A DNA stretch of 40,805 bases from Alphaproteobacteria bacterium (GCA_009377375.1 WHUE01000033.1:1-40805), one strand, 5' to 3'; counted from the first letter of the stretch, positions 17,248 through 28,276 are shown. Notes: generated by a model not told the origin, from the sequence alone. Numbers and translations are program-made.

Positions 17248-19089
17248 ATGCGCCTCACGACAGCTATCGCCGCCCTCCTGCTGCTGGCCGCCGCGGCGCC
17301 CGCGACGGCGGCGGAGCCGAAGGCGAAGGTGACCGACGGCCATGCGCTGTCGTTGGCCGACGCGCCGAAATACGGCCCGGGCTTCACCCATCTGGAATAC
17401 GTGGACCCGGACGCGCCGAAGGGCGGCGAGGTGCGGCTGCATTCCATCGGCAGCTTCGACAGCTTCAATCCGTACGTGATCAAGGGCAGCCCGGCGGCGG
17501 GGCTGTCCAATGTCTTCGAGACGCTGATGGTCTCCGCAGAGGACGACATCCTGACCGAGTACGGGCTGATCGCGAAATCGGTCGAGGTGCCGGAAGACCT
17601 GTCCTACGTCACCTATACGCTGCGCGAGGAGGCGCGCTTCCACGACGGCACGCCCATCACCGCCGACGACGTGGTGTTCAGCCTGAACCTGCTGAAGGAG
17701 CACGGCCAGCCGTTCTACCGCTTCTACTACGCCAATATCGCGCGCGCGGAGAAGCTGGGCCCGCACAGGGTGAAGTTCCACTTCAGCGGCCCGCCGAACC
17801 GCGAGCTGCCGCAGATCACCGGCCAGCTCCCCGTGCTGTCCCGGGCCTACTGGTCGAAGCGCGACTTCACCAGGAGCACGATGGATATTCCCGTCGGCAG
17901 CGGCCCCTACAGGATCAAGTCGTTCGAGCCCGGCCGCTTCATCGTCTACGAGCGGGTGGAGGACTGGTGGGGCAAGGACCTGCCGATCAACAGGGGGCGC
18001 TACAATTTCGGCACGATCCGCTACGATTTCTACCGCGACCCCGTGGTCGCGCTGGAGGCGTTCAAGGCCCACAAGTACGACTTCCGGCTGGAGAACTCGT
18101 CGAAGGACTGGGCGACGGGCTACAACTTCCCCGCCCGGCGCGACGGCGCCGTCCGGGTCGAGGAACTGCCGCATGACCAGCCGACCGGCATGCAGGCGTT
18201 CGCCTTCAACCTGCGGCGCGACAAGTTCCGCGATCCCCGCGTCCGCCAGGCGCTCGGCTACGCCTTCGATTTCGAATGGTCGAACCAGAACCTGTTCTAC
18301 GGCCAGTACACGCGGACGAAGAGCTACTTCTCCAACTCGGAGCTGGCCGCGCGCGAGAAGCCGTCGGAAGCCGAGCTGAAGCTGCTGGAGCCGTTGCGCG
18401 GCAAGGTGCCGGACGAGGTGTTCACCACGGTTTACGAGCCGCCTTCCACCGACGGCAGCGGCATCCGGCCCAACCTGCGCAAGGCGCTGCTGCTGCTGCG
18501 CGACGCGGGCTGGCTGGTGAAGAACAACCGGCTGATCGATCCGAAGTCCGGCCAGCCGCTGGAGATCGAGTTCCTGCTGGTCAGCCCCGCCTTCGAGCGC
18601 GTGGTCGCGCCCTTCCTGCGCAACCTGGAGCGGCTGGGGGTGAGGGGGCAGATCCGCGTCGTGGATTCGGCGCAGTACCTGAACCGGCTCCGCAGCTTCG
18701 ATTTCGACGTCGTCGTCCAGTCCTTCGGCCAGTCGGCCTCGCCCGGCAACGAGCAGCGCGATTACTGGCATTCCGAGGCCGCCGACCGGCCCGGCAGCCA
18801 AAACGTGATCGGCATCGAGAACCCGGCGGTTGATGCGCTGGTCAAGGCGGTGATCGAGGCGCCGAACCGCGCCTCGCTGATCGAGGCGTGCCGGGCGCTG
18901 GACCGGGTGCTGCTGTGGAACCACTACCTGATCCCGCAATGGCACATCCGCAGCGACCGCGTCGCCTGGTGGGACCGGTTCGGCCGTCCGGACAAGAAGC
19001 CCGCCTACGGCGTCGGATTCAATTCCTGGTGGGTCGACGTCGCCAAACCCGTGCCGCCGCCCACCGACGCCCCCCGCGACGGCGGCTAG
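17248..19089 (+). CDS. YejA-type ABC transporter substrate-binding protein, copy 1
   Basis: A 613-residue periplasmic family 5 solute-binding protein of the YejA (oligopeptide/microcin C type) group. A signal peptide spans about residues 1-22 (hydrophobic LLLLAAAAPATA, cleavage near ATA-AE). Family blocks include EYVDPDAPKGGEVRL, FNPYVIKG, FHDGTPITADDVVFSL, PVGSGPYRI, ERVEDWWGKDLPINRGRYNF and FAFNLRRDKFRDPRVRQALG. It should capture peptides or peptide-like compounds for the permease encoded downstream. ATG 17248 was preferred over an upstream in-frame ATG because it begins the signal peptide. One base separates its stop from the next binding-protein start. It closely resembles that neighbour throughout, which implies tandem duplication. 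Confidence 0.93.
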   Translation: MRLTTAIAALLLLAAAAPATAAEPKAKVTDGHALSLADAPKYGPGFTHLEYVDPDAPKGGEVRLHSIGSFDSFNPYVIKGSPAAGLSNVFETLMVSAEDDILTEYGLIAKSVEVPEDLSYVTYTLREEARFHDGTPITADDVVFSLNLLKEHGQPFYRFYYANIARAEKLGPHRVKFHFSGPPNRELPQITGQLPVLSRAYWSKRDFTRSTMDIPVGSGPYRIKSFEPGRFIVYERVEDWWGKDLPINRGRYNFGTIRYDFYRDPVVALEAFKAHKYDFRLENSSKDWATGYNFPARRDGAVRVEELPHDQPTGMQAFAFNLRRDKFRDPRVRQALGYAFDFEWSNQNLFYGQYTRTKSYFSNSELAAREKPSEAELKLLEPLRGKVPDEVFTTVYEPPSTDGSGIRPNLRKALLLLRDAGWLVKNNRLIDPKSGQPLEIEFLLVSPAFERVVAPFLRNLERLGVRGQIRVVDSAQYLNRLRSFDFDVVVQSFGQSASPGNEQRDYWHSEAADRPGSQNVIGIENPAVDALVKAVIEAPNRASLIEACRALDRVLLWNHYLIPQWHIRSDRVAWWDRFGRPDKKPAYGVGFNSWWVDVAKPVPPPTDAPRDGG

Positions 19090-19090
19090 C

Positions 19091-20956
19091 ATGATCCGTC
19101 TTCGCCCCGCGACGCATGCGCTGCTGGGACTCGGCGCCGCCCTCTGGCTCGCCGCCGCCGCGCCGCCCGCAGCCGCGCAGGCGGCGGACACCACGGCGCG
19201 GCATGGCATCTCAGTCTTCGGCGACCTCAAATACCCGGCCGGCTTCCCCCATTTCGACTACGTGAACCCGGACGCGCCCAAGGGCGGGACGCTGTCGACC
19301 TGGAACGTCGGCACCTTCGAGACGATGAACCCGTTTCTCCTGAAGGGGCGCGAAGAAGACCTGGCAGCCGGGCTGCTGTTCGACACGCTGATGACCCGGG
19401 CGGAGGACGAGCCGGACGCCATGTACGGGCTGGTGGCGCAATCGGTTGAATTGGCCGGGGACGGAAGCTGGGTCGCGTTTACGCTGAACCCGAAGGCCCG
19501 TTTCAACGACGGCACGCCGGTCACCGCCGAAGACGTGGCGTTCAGCTTCGACACGCTGGTGGCGAAGGGCCATCCCCGCTTCCGCATCGTCTGGCGCGAC
19601 GTCGAGAAGGCGGAGGTCACCGGCCCCCGCACGGTGCGCTTCACCTTCAAGCCCGGCCGCCACCGCGACCTGCCGGTGCAGCTCGCCGGGCTGCCGGTGC
19701 TGTCGAAGGCCTATTACAGCCGCGTGACGTTCGACAGCACCACCTTCGAGGCGCCGCTCGGCAGCGGCCCCTATCGCGCGGCGAAGATCACGCCCGGCCG
19801 GTCCGTCACCTATGAGCGGGTGAAGGACTGGTGGGCGAAGGACCTGCCGGTCAACCGCGGCCGGTACAATTTCGACGCCGTCCGGATCGACTATTACCGC
19901 GACCGCGACATCGCGTTCGAGGCCTTCTTCTCCGGCGCGTACGATTTCCGCGAGGAGTTCACGGCGCGCAGCTGGGCGACGCAGTACGACAAGCCGCCCG
20001 TCCGGAACGGGCTGGTCAAGCGCGCGACCCTGCCCGACGAGTCCCCCACCGCCACGCAGGTCTTCGTCTTCAACCTGCGGCGCGACACGTTCAAGGACTG
20101 GCGGGTGCGCGCCGCCTTCGACCTGGCCTTCGATTACGAGTGGACCAACAAGACGCTGTTCTACGGCCAGTACGAGCGCACCAACTCCATGTACGAGAAT
20201 TCGGAGCTGGCGGCGCACGGCGCCCCGACGCCAGCGGAGATCGCCCTGCTGGAGCCGTTCCGCGGCCAGGTGCCCGAGGAGGTCTTCACCACCCCATACA
20301 AGTCGCCCGTCTCGGACGGCAGCGGCAATATCCGCGCGCGGCTGCGCCAGGCGATCCGGCTGCTGCGCGAGGCGGGGTGGACGTTCGAAAACGGCAAGCT
20401 GGTCGACGCGAAGGGCGGGCAGATGACCGTGGAGTTCCTGCTGTTCGAGTCGACGTTCCAGCGCATCATCGGCCCCTATCAGCAGAACCTGAAGCGGCTG
20501 GGGATCGACGCCCGCGTCCGCATCGTCGATTCGGCCAACTTCAAGTACCGGATGGACCATTTCGACTTCGACATCATCGTCCAGCGCTTCGTTCAGACGC
20601 TGACGCCCGGCATCGAGCAGAGGGGCTATTTCGGCTCGGAGTTCGCGAACGTGCCGGGCGCGCGCAATCTCAGCGGAATCAGCGATCCGGTGGTGGATGC
20701 GCTGATCGGCAAGGTCCTGGCGGCGGAAAACCGCCCGGCGCTTGTGACCGCCGCGCGGGCGCTGGACCGGGTGCTGATGTGGCGACGCTACGTCGTGCCG
20801 CAATGGTACAAGGGCTCGCACAATGTCGCGTATTGGGACAAGTACGACCGGCCGGAGACGAAGCCGCGCTTCGCCCGCGGCGTGATCGATACATGGTGGT
20901 ATAATCCGCGAAAAGCCGCGATGATCGCGGCGGGCAAGGCGCCCCCCGCCCGGTAG
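19091..20956 (+). CDS. YejA-type ABC transporter substrate-binding protein, copy 2
   Basis: A second 621-residue family 5 binding protein, collinear with the preceding one. A signal peptide spans about residues 1-32 (LAAAAPPAAAQAA). Shared blocks are YVNPDAPKGGTLSTW, MNPFLLKG, FNDGTPVTAEDVAFSF, PLGSGPYRAAK, ERVKDWWAKDLPVNRGRYNF and VFNLRRDTFKDWRVRAAF. The two copies differ in many ligand-facing positions, so they may select different peptides for one permease. The gene starts one base after copy 1 and ends 18 bases before the first permease gene. Both copies are full length with no sign of decay. Confidence 0.93.
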   Translation: MIRLRPATHALLGLGAALWLAAAAPPAAAQAADTTARHGISVFGDLKYPAGFPHFDYVNPDAPKGGTLSTWNVGTFETMNPFLLKGREEDLAAGLLFDTLMTRAEDEPDAMYGLVAQSVELAGDGSWVAFTLNPKARFNDGTPVTAEDVAFSFDTLVAKGHPRFRIVWRDVEKAEVTGPRTVRFTFKPGRHRDLPVQLAGLPVLSKAYYSRVTFDSTTFEAPLGSGPYRAAKITPGRSVTYERVKDWWAKDLPVNRGRYNFDAVRIDYYRDRDIAFEAFFSGAYDFREEFTARSWATQYDKPPVRNGLVKRATLPDESPTATQVFVFNLRRDTFKDWRVRAAFDLAFDYEWTNKTLFYGQYERTNSMYENSELAAHGAPTPAEIALLEPFRGQVPEEVFTTPYKSPVSDGSGNIRARLRQAIRLLREAGWTFENGKLVDAKGGQMTVEFLLFESTFQRIIGPYQQNLKRLGIDARVRIVDSANFKYRMDHFDFDIIVQRFVQTLTPGIEQRGYFGSEFANVPGARNLSGISDPVVDALIGKVLAAENRPALVTAARALDRVLMWRRYVVPQWYKGSHNVAYWDKYDRPETKPRFARGVIDTWWYNPRKAAMIAAGKAPPAR

Positions 20957-20974
20957 AACGACAAAGACGGGTTC

Positions 20975-22096
20975 ATGCTCGCGTATATCGTCCGACGGCT
21001 GCTGCTGATCATCCCGACCCTGCTGGGAATCATGGTGATCAACTTCGCCATCGTGCAGTTCGCGCCCGGCGGCCCGATCGAGCAGATCATCGCGCAGGTC
21101 ACCGGCCAGGACGCCGGCGCCACCAGCCGCATCGGCGGCACGAGCGGCAGCGAAACCGGGTTCTCCGGCCAGGGCGGCGCATCGGCTAGGGCCGCGGCCT
21201 CGCAGATCAACAGCAGGTATCGCGGCGCGCAGGGGCTGGACCCGGAATTCATCAAGCAGCTGGAGGTGCAGTTCGGCTTCGACAAGCCGCTGCACGAGCG
21301 ATTCCTGCTGATGCTGGGCAATTACGTGCAGTTCGATTTCGGCACCAGCTACTTCCGCGACGAATCCGTGATCGACCTGGTCATAGAGAAGATGCCGGTT
21401 TCGATTTCGCTCGGGCTGTGGACGACGCTGCTGGTCTACCTGATCTCGATCCCGCTGGGAGTGCGCAAGGCGGTGCGCGACGGGTCCAGGTTCGATATCT
21501 GGACCAGCGGGGTGATCATCGTCGGCAACGCCGTCCCGTCCTTCATGTTCGCCGTGCTGCTGGTGGTGCTGTTCGCCGGCGGATCGTATCTGGACTGGTT
21601 CCCGCTGCGCGGGCTGACGTCGGATAATTTCGACGAGCTCAACTGGGCGCAGAAGATACTCGACTATCTGTGGCACATGGTGCTGCCGGTCTCGGCGCTG
21701 GTGATCGGCGGGTTCGCCTATCTGACCTTCCTGACCAAGAACTCGTTCCTCGACCAGATCAACCAGCAATACGTGCTGACCGCCAAGGCCAAGGGGCTGA
21801 GCGAGAACCGCGTGCTGTACGGCCACGTGTTCCGCAACGCGATGCTGATCGTGATCGCCGGCTTTCCCGCCGCCTTCGTAAGCATCCTGTTCACCGGCGC
21901 GCTGCTGATCGAGATCATCTTCTCGCTGGACGGGCTGGGGCTGCTCGGGTTCGAGGCGGTGATCAAGCGCGACTACCCGATCATCTTCGGCACGCTCTAC
22001 TTCTTCACCCTGCTCGGGCTGCTGATGAACCTGATCGGCGACCTGACCTACACCGTCATCGATCCCCGGATCGATTTCGAGGGGCGCAATGTCTGA
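20975..22096 (+). CDS. yejB: Oligopeptide ABC transporter permease, YejB type
   Basis: A 373-residue inner-membrane permease of the binding-protein-dependent transport family. An N-terminal membrane segment (about 8-28) is followed by a long periplasmic region typical of YejB (about 45-105, with a Gly/Ser/Ala-rich stretch). About five more membrane segments follow. The EAA loop that contacts the ATPase is recognisable in [20 protein letters not shown] near residues 270-288, ahead of the final segments, and the product ends [13 protein letters not shown]. The stop overlaps the yejE start by eight bases, so translation is coupled. It pairs with YejE to form the pore. Confidence 0.94.
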   Translation: MLAYIVRRLLLIIPTLLGIMVINFAIVQFAPGGPIEQIIAQVTGQDAGATSRIGGTSGSETGFSGQGGASARAAASQINSRYRGAQGLDPEFIKQLEVQFGFDKPLHERFLLMLGNYVQFDFGTSYFRDESVIDLVIEKMPVSISLGLWTTLLVYLISIPLGVRKAVRDGSRFDIWTSGVIIVGNAVPSFMFAVLLVVLFAGGSYLDWFPLRGLTSDNFDELNWAQKILDYLWHMVLPVSALVIGGFAYLTFLTKNSFLDQINQQYVLTAKAKGLSENRVLYGHVFRNAMLIVIAGFPAAFVSILFTGALLIEIIFSLDGLGLLGFEAVIKRDYPIIFGTLYFFTLLGLLMNLIGDLTYTVIDPRIDFEGRNV

Positions 22097-23149
22097 CGGC
22101 GTGCAGAGGCGCTTTCTCGGCATGCGGATCACCCCGCTGACCGAACGGCGGCTGCGCAGCTTCCGCGCCAACAGCCGCGGGTTCTGGTCGCTGTGGATCT
22201 TCCTCGCCGTCTTCGTGCTGAGCCTGTTCGCCGAGTTCATCGCCAACGACCGGCCGCTGCTGGTCAGCTACGAAGGCGAGCTCTACTACCCCGCCCTCTT
22301 CACCTATCCGGAAACCGCGTTCGGCGGCGTCTTCCAGACGGAGGCGGAGTACCGCGAGCCGGAGGTGCAGGAGCTGATCACCTCCAAGGGCGGCTGGATG
22401 GTGTGGCCGCCGCTGCGCTATTCCTACGGCACGGTGAACCTGAGCCTGAACCAGCCGGCGCCGTCGGCGCCGTCGGCGGAGAACCTGCTCGGCACCGACG
22501 ACCAGGCGCGCGACGTGCTGGCGCGGGTGATCTACGGCTTCCGCATCTCTGTCCTGTTCGGGCTGACGCTGACGATCCTGTCGTCGGTGGTCGGCGTCGC
22601 CGCCGGCGCGGTGCAGGGCTATTTCGGCGGCTGGACGGATCTGCTGTTCCAGCGGTTCATGGAAATCTGGTCGGGCATGCCGCGGCTGTTCCTGCTGATC
22701 ATCCTGGCCAGCATGTTCATCCCCAGCTTCTGGATGCTGCTCGGACTGCTGCTTCTGTTCGAGTGGATGTCGCTGGTCGGCGTGGTGCGCGCGGAGTTCC
22801 TGCGCACGCGCAATTTCGACTACGTGCGCGCGGCAAGGGCGCTCGGCGTCAATAACGTCACCATCATGCGCCGCCACGTGCTGCCCAACGCGATGACGGC
22901 GGCGCTGACCATGCTGCCCTTCGTGCTCATCGGCTCCATCACGGCGCTGACCTCGCTGGACTTCCTGGGCTTCGGGCTGCCGCCCGGCTCGCCCTCGCTG
23001 GGCGAGCTGCTGGCGCAGGGCAAGGCCAACCTGCAGGCGCCATGGCTGGGCATCACGTCCTTCATGGTGCTGGCGGTGATGCTGAGCCTGCTGATCTTCA
23101 TCGGCGAGGCGTTCCGCGACGCCTTCGACCCGCGCAAGACGCAGATGTG

Positions 23150-23150
<1 letters not shown>
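22089..23150 (+). CDS. yejE: Oligopeptide ABC transporter permease, YejE type
   Basis: A 353-residue second permease subunit. It has an N-terminal membrane segment (about 37-56), a periplasmic domain with the YejE-type sequence [14 protein letters not shown], and the conserved [20 protein letters not shown] that begins the core transport domain. The EAA-type loop [20 protein letters not shown] lies near residues 245-264, and [19 protein letters not shown] follows. It overlaps yejB by eight bases, and its TGA shares a base with the yejF ATG. These overlaps imply a single tightly translated operon. Confidence 0.94.
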
Positions 23151-24796
<1,646 letters not shown>

Positions 24797-24805
24797 GCGC
24801 CGCCT

Positions 24806-25831
24806 CTACTTCGCCAGCGCAGCCTGCATGCGCTTCACGACCGCGGGATCGACGCCGGCTGTGGCGTTGGCGGCTTCGGCGACTTCCTTCCAGCCCATCG
24901 GCTCCAGCGGCACGCCGCGCCGCGCGGCCTCATCGAGTAGCCCCCTGTCGGCCATCGCCTTCGCGAAGGAGACGCGCAACGCATCGACCAGGTGCTTCGG
25001 CGCGCCCGGCACGGCGGACACGGTACGGGCGAGCCGGGTGCTGTAGCCGAAGAATTCCAGCACCTTGCGGTCCATCGCCGAGGTCGCGAAATCCTGCAGC
25101 AGCGGCACGTCCTTCAGATCGGCGGCGCGGTCCAGCCCGACCTGGGCGATCTGGCGGACCTTGCCGTCCCTGACCCAGTCGGGGTGCTGGAGCTTCCAGC
25201 TCAGCCACGAGCCGGCGCGGCCCTGCGCCTCGCCAGACTCGATCGCCTTGTCGACGTCGCTGATGCCGCGATAGCCGAGCACGATCCTGAACTTCGTGCC
25301 CAGCAGCTCGTTGGCCAGCTTGGGCACCATGAACATGTCGCCGCCCTTGCCGGTGGAGCCGATCACCACCTCCGCCTTCCGCGCCGCCTCGAAGGTCTGC
25401 GCCGGCGCGGTGTGCCACACGGCGATGGTGTTGCGCAGCACGGTCATGTTGCCGATCCAGCCCCATTTGCGCACGTCGTGCCTGGCCTGGTCCGGGCGCA
25501 GCACCTGCGCCATGGCCACCGTCTGCAACGGCATGCCGATCGCCGAGCCGTCGCGCGCGGCGACGTTGTGCAGATGCGCCGCTCCCTTGAGCCCGCCGCC
25601 GCCCGGCATGTGCTGGACGACGATATTGGGCGTGCCCGGAATATGCGCCTGCCAGTACCGCGCCAGCAGCCGGGCGTAGACGGCGTAGGTGCCGCCGGAC
25701 CCGGCGGCGACGATCATCGTGATGTCCTTCGATCGGAAGAAGTCGGCGGCCGATTGCGCCTGCGCGGCAGGCGGCGCCAGCGCCAGAACGGCGGCCGCGC
25801 ACAGCCCCGCGCGGCGAACGGCAGCAATCAT
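24806..25831 (-). CDS. Bug/TctC-family periplasmic substrate-binding protein
   Basis: A 341-residue solute receptor of the tripartite tricarboxylate transporter (Bug) family. A signal peptide covers about residues 1-24 (AAAVLALAPPAAQA, cleavage near AQA-QS). The mature part shows ITMIVAAGSGGTYAVYARLL, IVVQHMPGGGGLKGAAHL (binding loop) and GSAIGMPLQTV. These receptors bind small carboxylates and similar anions, but no membrane TctA/TctB genes are in the window, so its transporter partner must be elsewhere or it acts as a stand-alone sensor. ATG 25829-25831 has an AGGAG ribosome binding site. It lies 99 bases downstream of a co-oriented marR-family gene, which could control it. Confidence 0.88.
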   Translation of the reverse strand: MIAAVRRAGLCAAAVLALAPPAAQAQSAADFFRSKDITMIVAAGSGGTYAVYARLLARYWQAHIPGTPNIVVQHMPGGGGLKGAAHLHNVAARDGSAIGMPLQTVAMAQVLRPDQARHDVRKWGWIGNMTVLRNTIAVWHTAPAQTFEAARKAEVVIGSTGKGGDMFMVPKLANELLGTKFRIVLGYRGISDVDKAIESGEAQGRAGSWLSWKLQHPDWVRDGKVRQIAQVGLDRAADLKDVPLLQDFATSAMDRKVLEFFGYSTRLARTVSAVPGAPKHLVDALRVSFAKAMADRGLLDEAARRGVPLEPMGWKEVAEAANATAGVDPAVVKRMQAALAK

Positions 25832-25930
25832 GTTCGAATCTCCTGTACGAGCCGGCGCCATGCCCGCGCCGTGATCCTGATTAACGCCGGCAATCTGTCA
25901 CGCCGCGCCGGCACCGGCAAGATGCGGGGC

Positions 25931-26344
25931 TCAGGCGCCGTCCGGCGACGGTTCCGCGAGGATCGCTGCGCCGTCGCCGGAGGAGATGCGGGCGGGCTGC
26001 TGCAAGCCGTCATACGCATCGCCGATCAGCGCGGCGAACTCGCTGAGATAGACCGAGCCCTTGACCGTCCGGCGGAGAAGCACCGAGCGGCGATCGGCCT
26101 CGTCGCGCGCGCGCCGGATGAAGCCGAACCCGGCCAGACGGTCCAGCGCCCGTGTCACGGCGGGCTTGGAGACGTTGAGGTCGGCGGCGAGGCCGCGCAC
26201 CGTGTGGGGTTCGGGGGAGAGATAGACCGTCAGCAGGATCGCCATCTGCCGCGCCGACAGGTCGGGACCGTCGCACCGCACGCTGCAGGCCAGCGCCCCG
26301 TGCCAGAGCCGGAGCGCCTGGGTCTGGTCCAACCGGATCGCCAT
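25931..26344 (-). CDS. MarR-family transcriptional regulator (left-arm copy, complete)
   Basis: A 137-residue protein with a winged helix-turn-helix: DLSARQMAILLTVYL, VRGLAADLNVSKPAVTRALD (recognition helix) and the wing GFIRRARDEADRRSVLLRRT. MarR-type proteins usually act as dimers that release DNA on binding a small, often aromatic, ligand. Its target is not shown; it may control itself and the Bug-family gene downstream. ATG 26342-26344 matches the conserved start MAIRLDQTQ and lies about 37 bases after a good promoter. Most of the gene (from 26032) is repeated in the right arm, where it is cut by the window end. Confidence 0.88.
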   Translation of the reverse strand: MAIRLDQTQALRLWHGALACSVRCDGPDLSARQMAILLTVYLSPEPHTVRGLAADLNVSKPAVTRALDRLAGFGFIRRARDEADRRSVLLRRTVKGSVYLSEFAALIGDAYDGLQQPARISSGDGAAILAEPSPDGA

Positions 26345-26381
26345 AGCCCGCTTTTTCGTTTCGTTGCCGGTCCGTTTTCCG

Positions 26382-26411
26382 ATTAGACCCGCAAACCGCG
26401 GGACTTGGCAA
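26382..26411 (-). promoter_or_regulatory. Predicted marR promoter with internal dyad
   Basis: On the minus strand TTGCCA (26406-26411) and TCTAAT (26382-26387) are 18 bases apart, each matching consensus at five of six positions. The spacer holds the perfect inverted repeat CCCGC-GGTTT-GCGGG (26389-26403). That is a natural place for an autoregulatory operator, although MarR sites are usually longer. The ATG follows about 37 bases after the -10 box. Confidence 0.5.
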
Positions 26412-26432
26412 CGGGCAAGGAGGGACGCCGCC

Positions 26433-27827
26433 TCAGCGCGCCTTCGAGCCAAACCGCTTCTCCAGCACGGCGAAGGTCGCGCGCAGCCCCATCGCCTCGC
26501 CGCCGACGGGACGGCCGGGTCGGGCGGCCGGGTTCCACGCCATGATGTCGAAATGCGCCCAGGGCGTGCTGTCGGACACGAATTCCTGGAGGTACAGCGC
26601 GGCGGTGATCGCGCCGCCCTGGCCGCCGTCGGAGACGTTGTTGATGTCCGCCACCTTGCTGTCGAGCATCCGGCGATAGGGCCTGTAGAGCGGCAACCGC
26701 CAAACCGGATCCGCCGTCTCCTCGCCCGCCTTCGCGAGATCGGCGGCGAGGCGGTCGTCGTTGCAGAACAGCGCCGCGATCTCGGTTCCCACCGCGATGC
26801 GGGCCGCGCCGGTGAGGGTGGAGAAATCGGCGAGGAAGGCCGGCTTCTCGCGGTCGGCCTCGGCGAGGGCGTCGCACATCACCAGCCGGCCCTCGGCGTC
26901 GGTGTTGCCGACCTCCACCGTGATGCCCTTGCGGGTCCGGATCACGTCGGAGGGGCGGTAGGCGTTGCCGGCGACCGAATTCTCCACCGCCCCGATGAGC
27001 ACGCGCAGCCGCACGTTCAGCCCGGCCCCCATGATCATGTCGGCCAGGCCCAGCACATGCGCCGCCCCGCCCATGTCCTTCTTCATGCGCAGCATGCCCG
27101 ACGCCGATTTGAGGTCCAGCCCGCCGGTGTCGAAGCACACGCCCTTGCCGACCAGCGTCACCTTCGGCGCGCCGGCCTTGCCCCAGGTGAGGTCGATCAG
27201 CCGCGGCGGGTTCGCACTGGCGCGTCCCACGGTGTAGATCGTCGGGTAGTTCTTCTTCAGCAGCGCATCGCCCACCGTCACCGCGCATTTCGCGCCGTGC
27301 TTGCGGGCAACGCCCCGCGCGGCGGCGGCCAGCGCCTGCGGGTTCATGTCCTCCGCCGGGGTGTTGATCAGGTCGCGGACCAGCCAGGTCGCATCCGCCA
27401 GCCGGCGCGCCGCGGCGCGGTCGCAGCCGGCGGGCCAGACGAGCTGGGGCACCGGGTCGATGGATTTCTGCGACTTGTAGCGCTCGAACCGGTAGCAACC
27501 CAGCGCCCAGCCCACCGCGCAGGCGGTCGCCCTGTCCTTCGCCATGCGCGCGTCGATGGCATAGCGCCCGGCGGGCAGCGTGGCCGGCAGCGCCGCATAG
27601 GACCACATGCCGTCATGGTCGCCGACGCCGAGCAGCACCCGCTCGAGCCCGCCGTCGTCGCCAGCCACCAGGCTGACGCTGCCCGGCTTCGCCCGGAACC
27701 CGGCGCTGTCCAGCCAGCGGCGCATCCGCGCCGGCTGCTTCTTCTTCCACGCCTCGAACACGGCGGTCTCGATGGGGACGATCGGAATGGTGCGCGCGTC
27801 GGCGCTGGCGGCGAAACGATAGGTCAC
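26433..27827 (-). CDS. M17-family leucyl aminopeptidase (left-arm copy)
   Basis: A 464-residue cytosolic zinc/manganese aminopeptidase of the PepA/PepB family that releases N-terminal residues from peptides. The metal and catalytic residues are in GKGVCFDTGGLDLKSASGML (Lys, Asp), MKKDMGGAAHVLGLADMI (Asp) and NTDAEGRLVMCDAL (Asp, Glu, catalytic Arg). The N-terminal macro-like domain is short and divergent, as in many alphaproteobacterial M17 proteins of this length. The start is GTG 27825-27827 with a GAGAGG ribosome-binding region. It could process peptides brought in by the Yej-type importer, but that link is only inference. A mirror copy lies at 39010-40404. Confidence 0.93.
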   Translation of the reverse strand: MTYRFAASADARTIPIVPIETAVFEAWKKKQPARMRRWLDSAGFRAKPGSVSLVAGDDGGLERVLLGVGDHDGMWSYAALPATLPAGRYAIDARMAKDRATACAVGWALGCYRFERYKSQKSIDPVPQLVWPAGCDRAAARRLADATWLVRDLINTPAEDMNPQALAAAARGVARKHGAKCAVTVGDALLKKNYPTIYTVGRASANPPRLIDLTWGKAGAPKVTLVGKGVCFDTGGLDLKSASGMLRMKKDMGGAAHVLGLADMIMGAGLNVRLRVLIGAVENSVAGNAYRPSDVIRTRKGITVEVGNTDAEGRLVMCDALAEADREKPAFLADFSTLTGAARIAVGTEIAALFCNDDRLAADLAKAGEETADPVWRLPLYRPYRRMLDSKVADINNVSDGGQGGAITAALYLQEFVSDSTPWAHFDIMAWNPAARPGRPVGGEAMGLRATFAVLEKRFGSKAR

Positions 27828-27898
27828 GGCGTCCTCTCTGCGGCGGGTTCAGGCCGCAGGATGACGCTTTATCGGGGTGGTGAAAAGGGTCGGGGAGC

Positions 27899-28171
27899 CT
27901 ACGCCACGCCGATGCGGGGCTTGCCGTCCTCATGCGGGCCGAACGACCGCTTGAGCAGGATGGTCGACTCCTGTGCCTTGGCGATGCATTCCGACAGGCG
28001 CCTCAGGATCAGGATGTTGTTGTCCAGCACCTGACGCGCCTCGGGGCGCTTGTCGTCGACGATCTTCTGCGACCGCTTGATGATGTCGTTCTGGATTTCG
28101 GTGAGGATGTCCTCGATGGTCCAGCCGTCCGGTGTCTCGGTGCTCAAGAGCAGCGTGGTCTTGTTCGTCAT
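27899..28171 (-). CDS. 90-residue protein of unknown function (left-arm copy)
   Basis: I do not recognise a named family. The 90-residue product is predicted mostly helical and amphipathic (EDILTEIQNDIIKRSQKIVD, then RQVLDNNILILRRLSECIAK), soluble, without a signal peptide, cysteine motif or membrane segment. The sequence keeps strong coding character and a normal ATG. It stands alone between the aminopeptidase and the dehydrogenase, with a possible CtrA-like box 69 bases upstream, which might hint at a cell-cycle or motility role. Mirror copy at 38666-38938. Confidence 0.72.
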   Translation of the reverse strand: MTNKTTLLLSTETPDGWTIEDILTEIQNDIIKRSQKIVDDKRPEARQVLDNNILILRRLSECIAKAQESTILLKRSFGPHEDGKPRIGVA

Positions 28172-28239
28172 CTGCGCCGTCCTCGCCGGGCCGTGCCCGG
28201 ACGTTAAGGGAATTCCGTCCCAGAATACGGCGCGGACCG

Positions 28240-28254
28240 CTAACGAGGGGTTAA
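28240..28254 (-). promoter_or_regulatory. Possible CtrA-like box upstream of the 90-residue gene
   Basis: On the minus strand TTAA-CCCCTCG-TTAG matches TTAA-N7-TTAA at seven of eight positions with exact spacing. Its spacer resembles that of the box at 15753-15767 (CCCCTCG against CGCCTTG). Pattern match only. Mirror copy at 38583-38597. Confidence 0.35.
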
Positions 28255-28276
28255 CGGGCGAGCGGCGGCGCCACCC

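Noticed and set aside
19211..22246. A 1011-codon open frame on the minus strand
   Set aside because: It lies opposite yejA copy 2 and yejB, which have clear family motifs. Long antisense frames are expected at this GC content, and this one has no recognisable domain.
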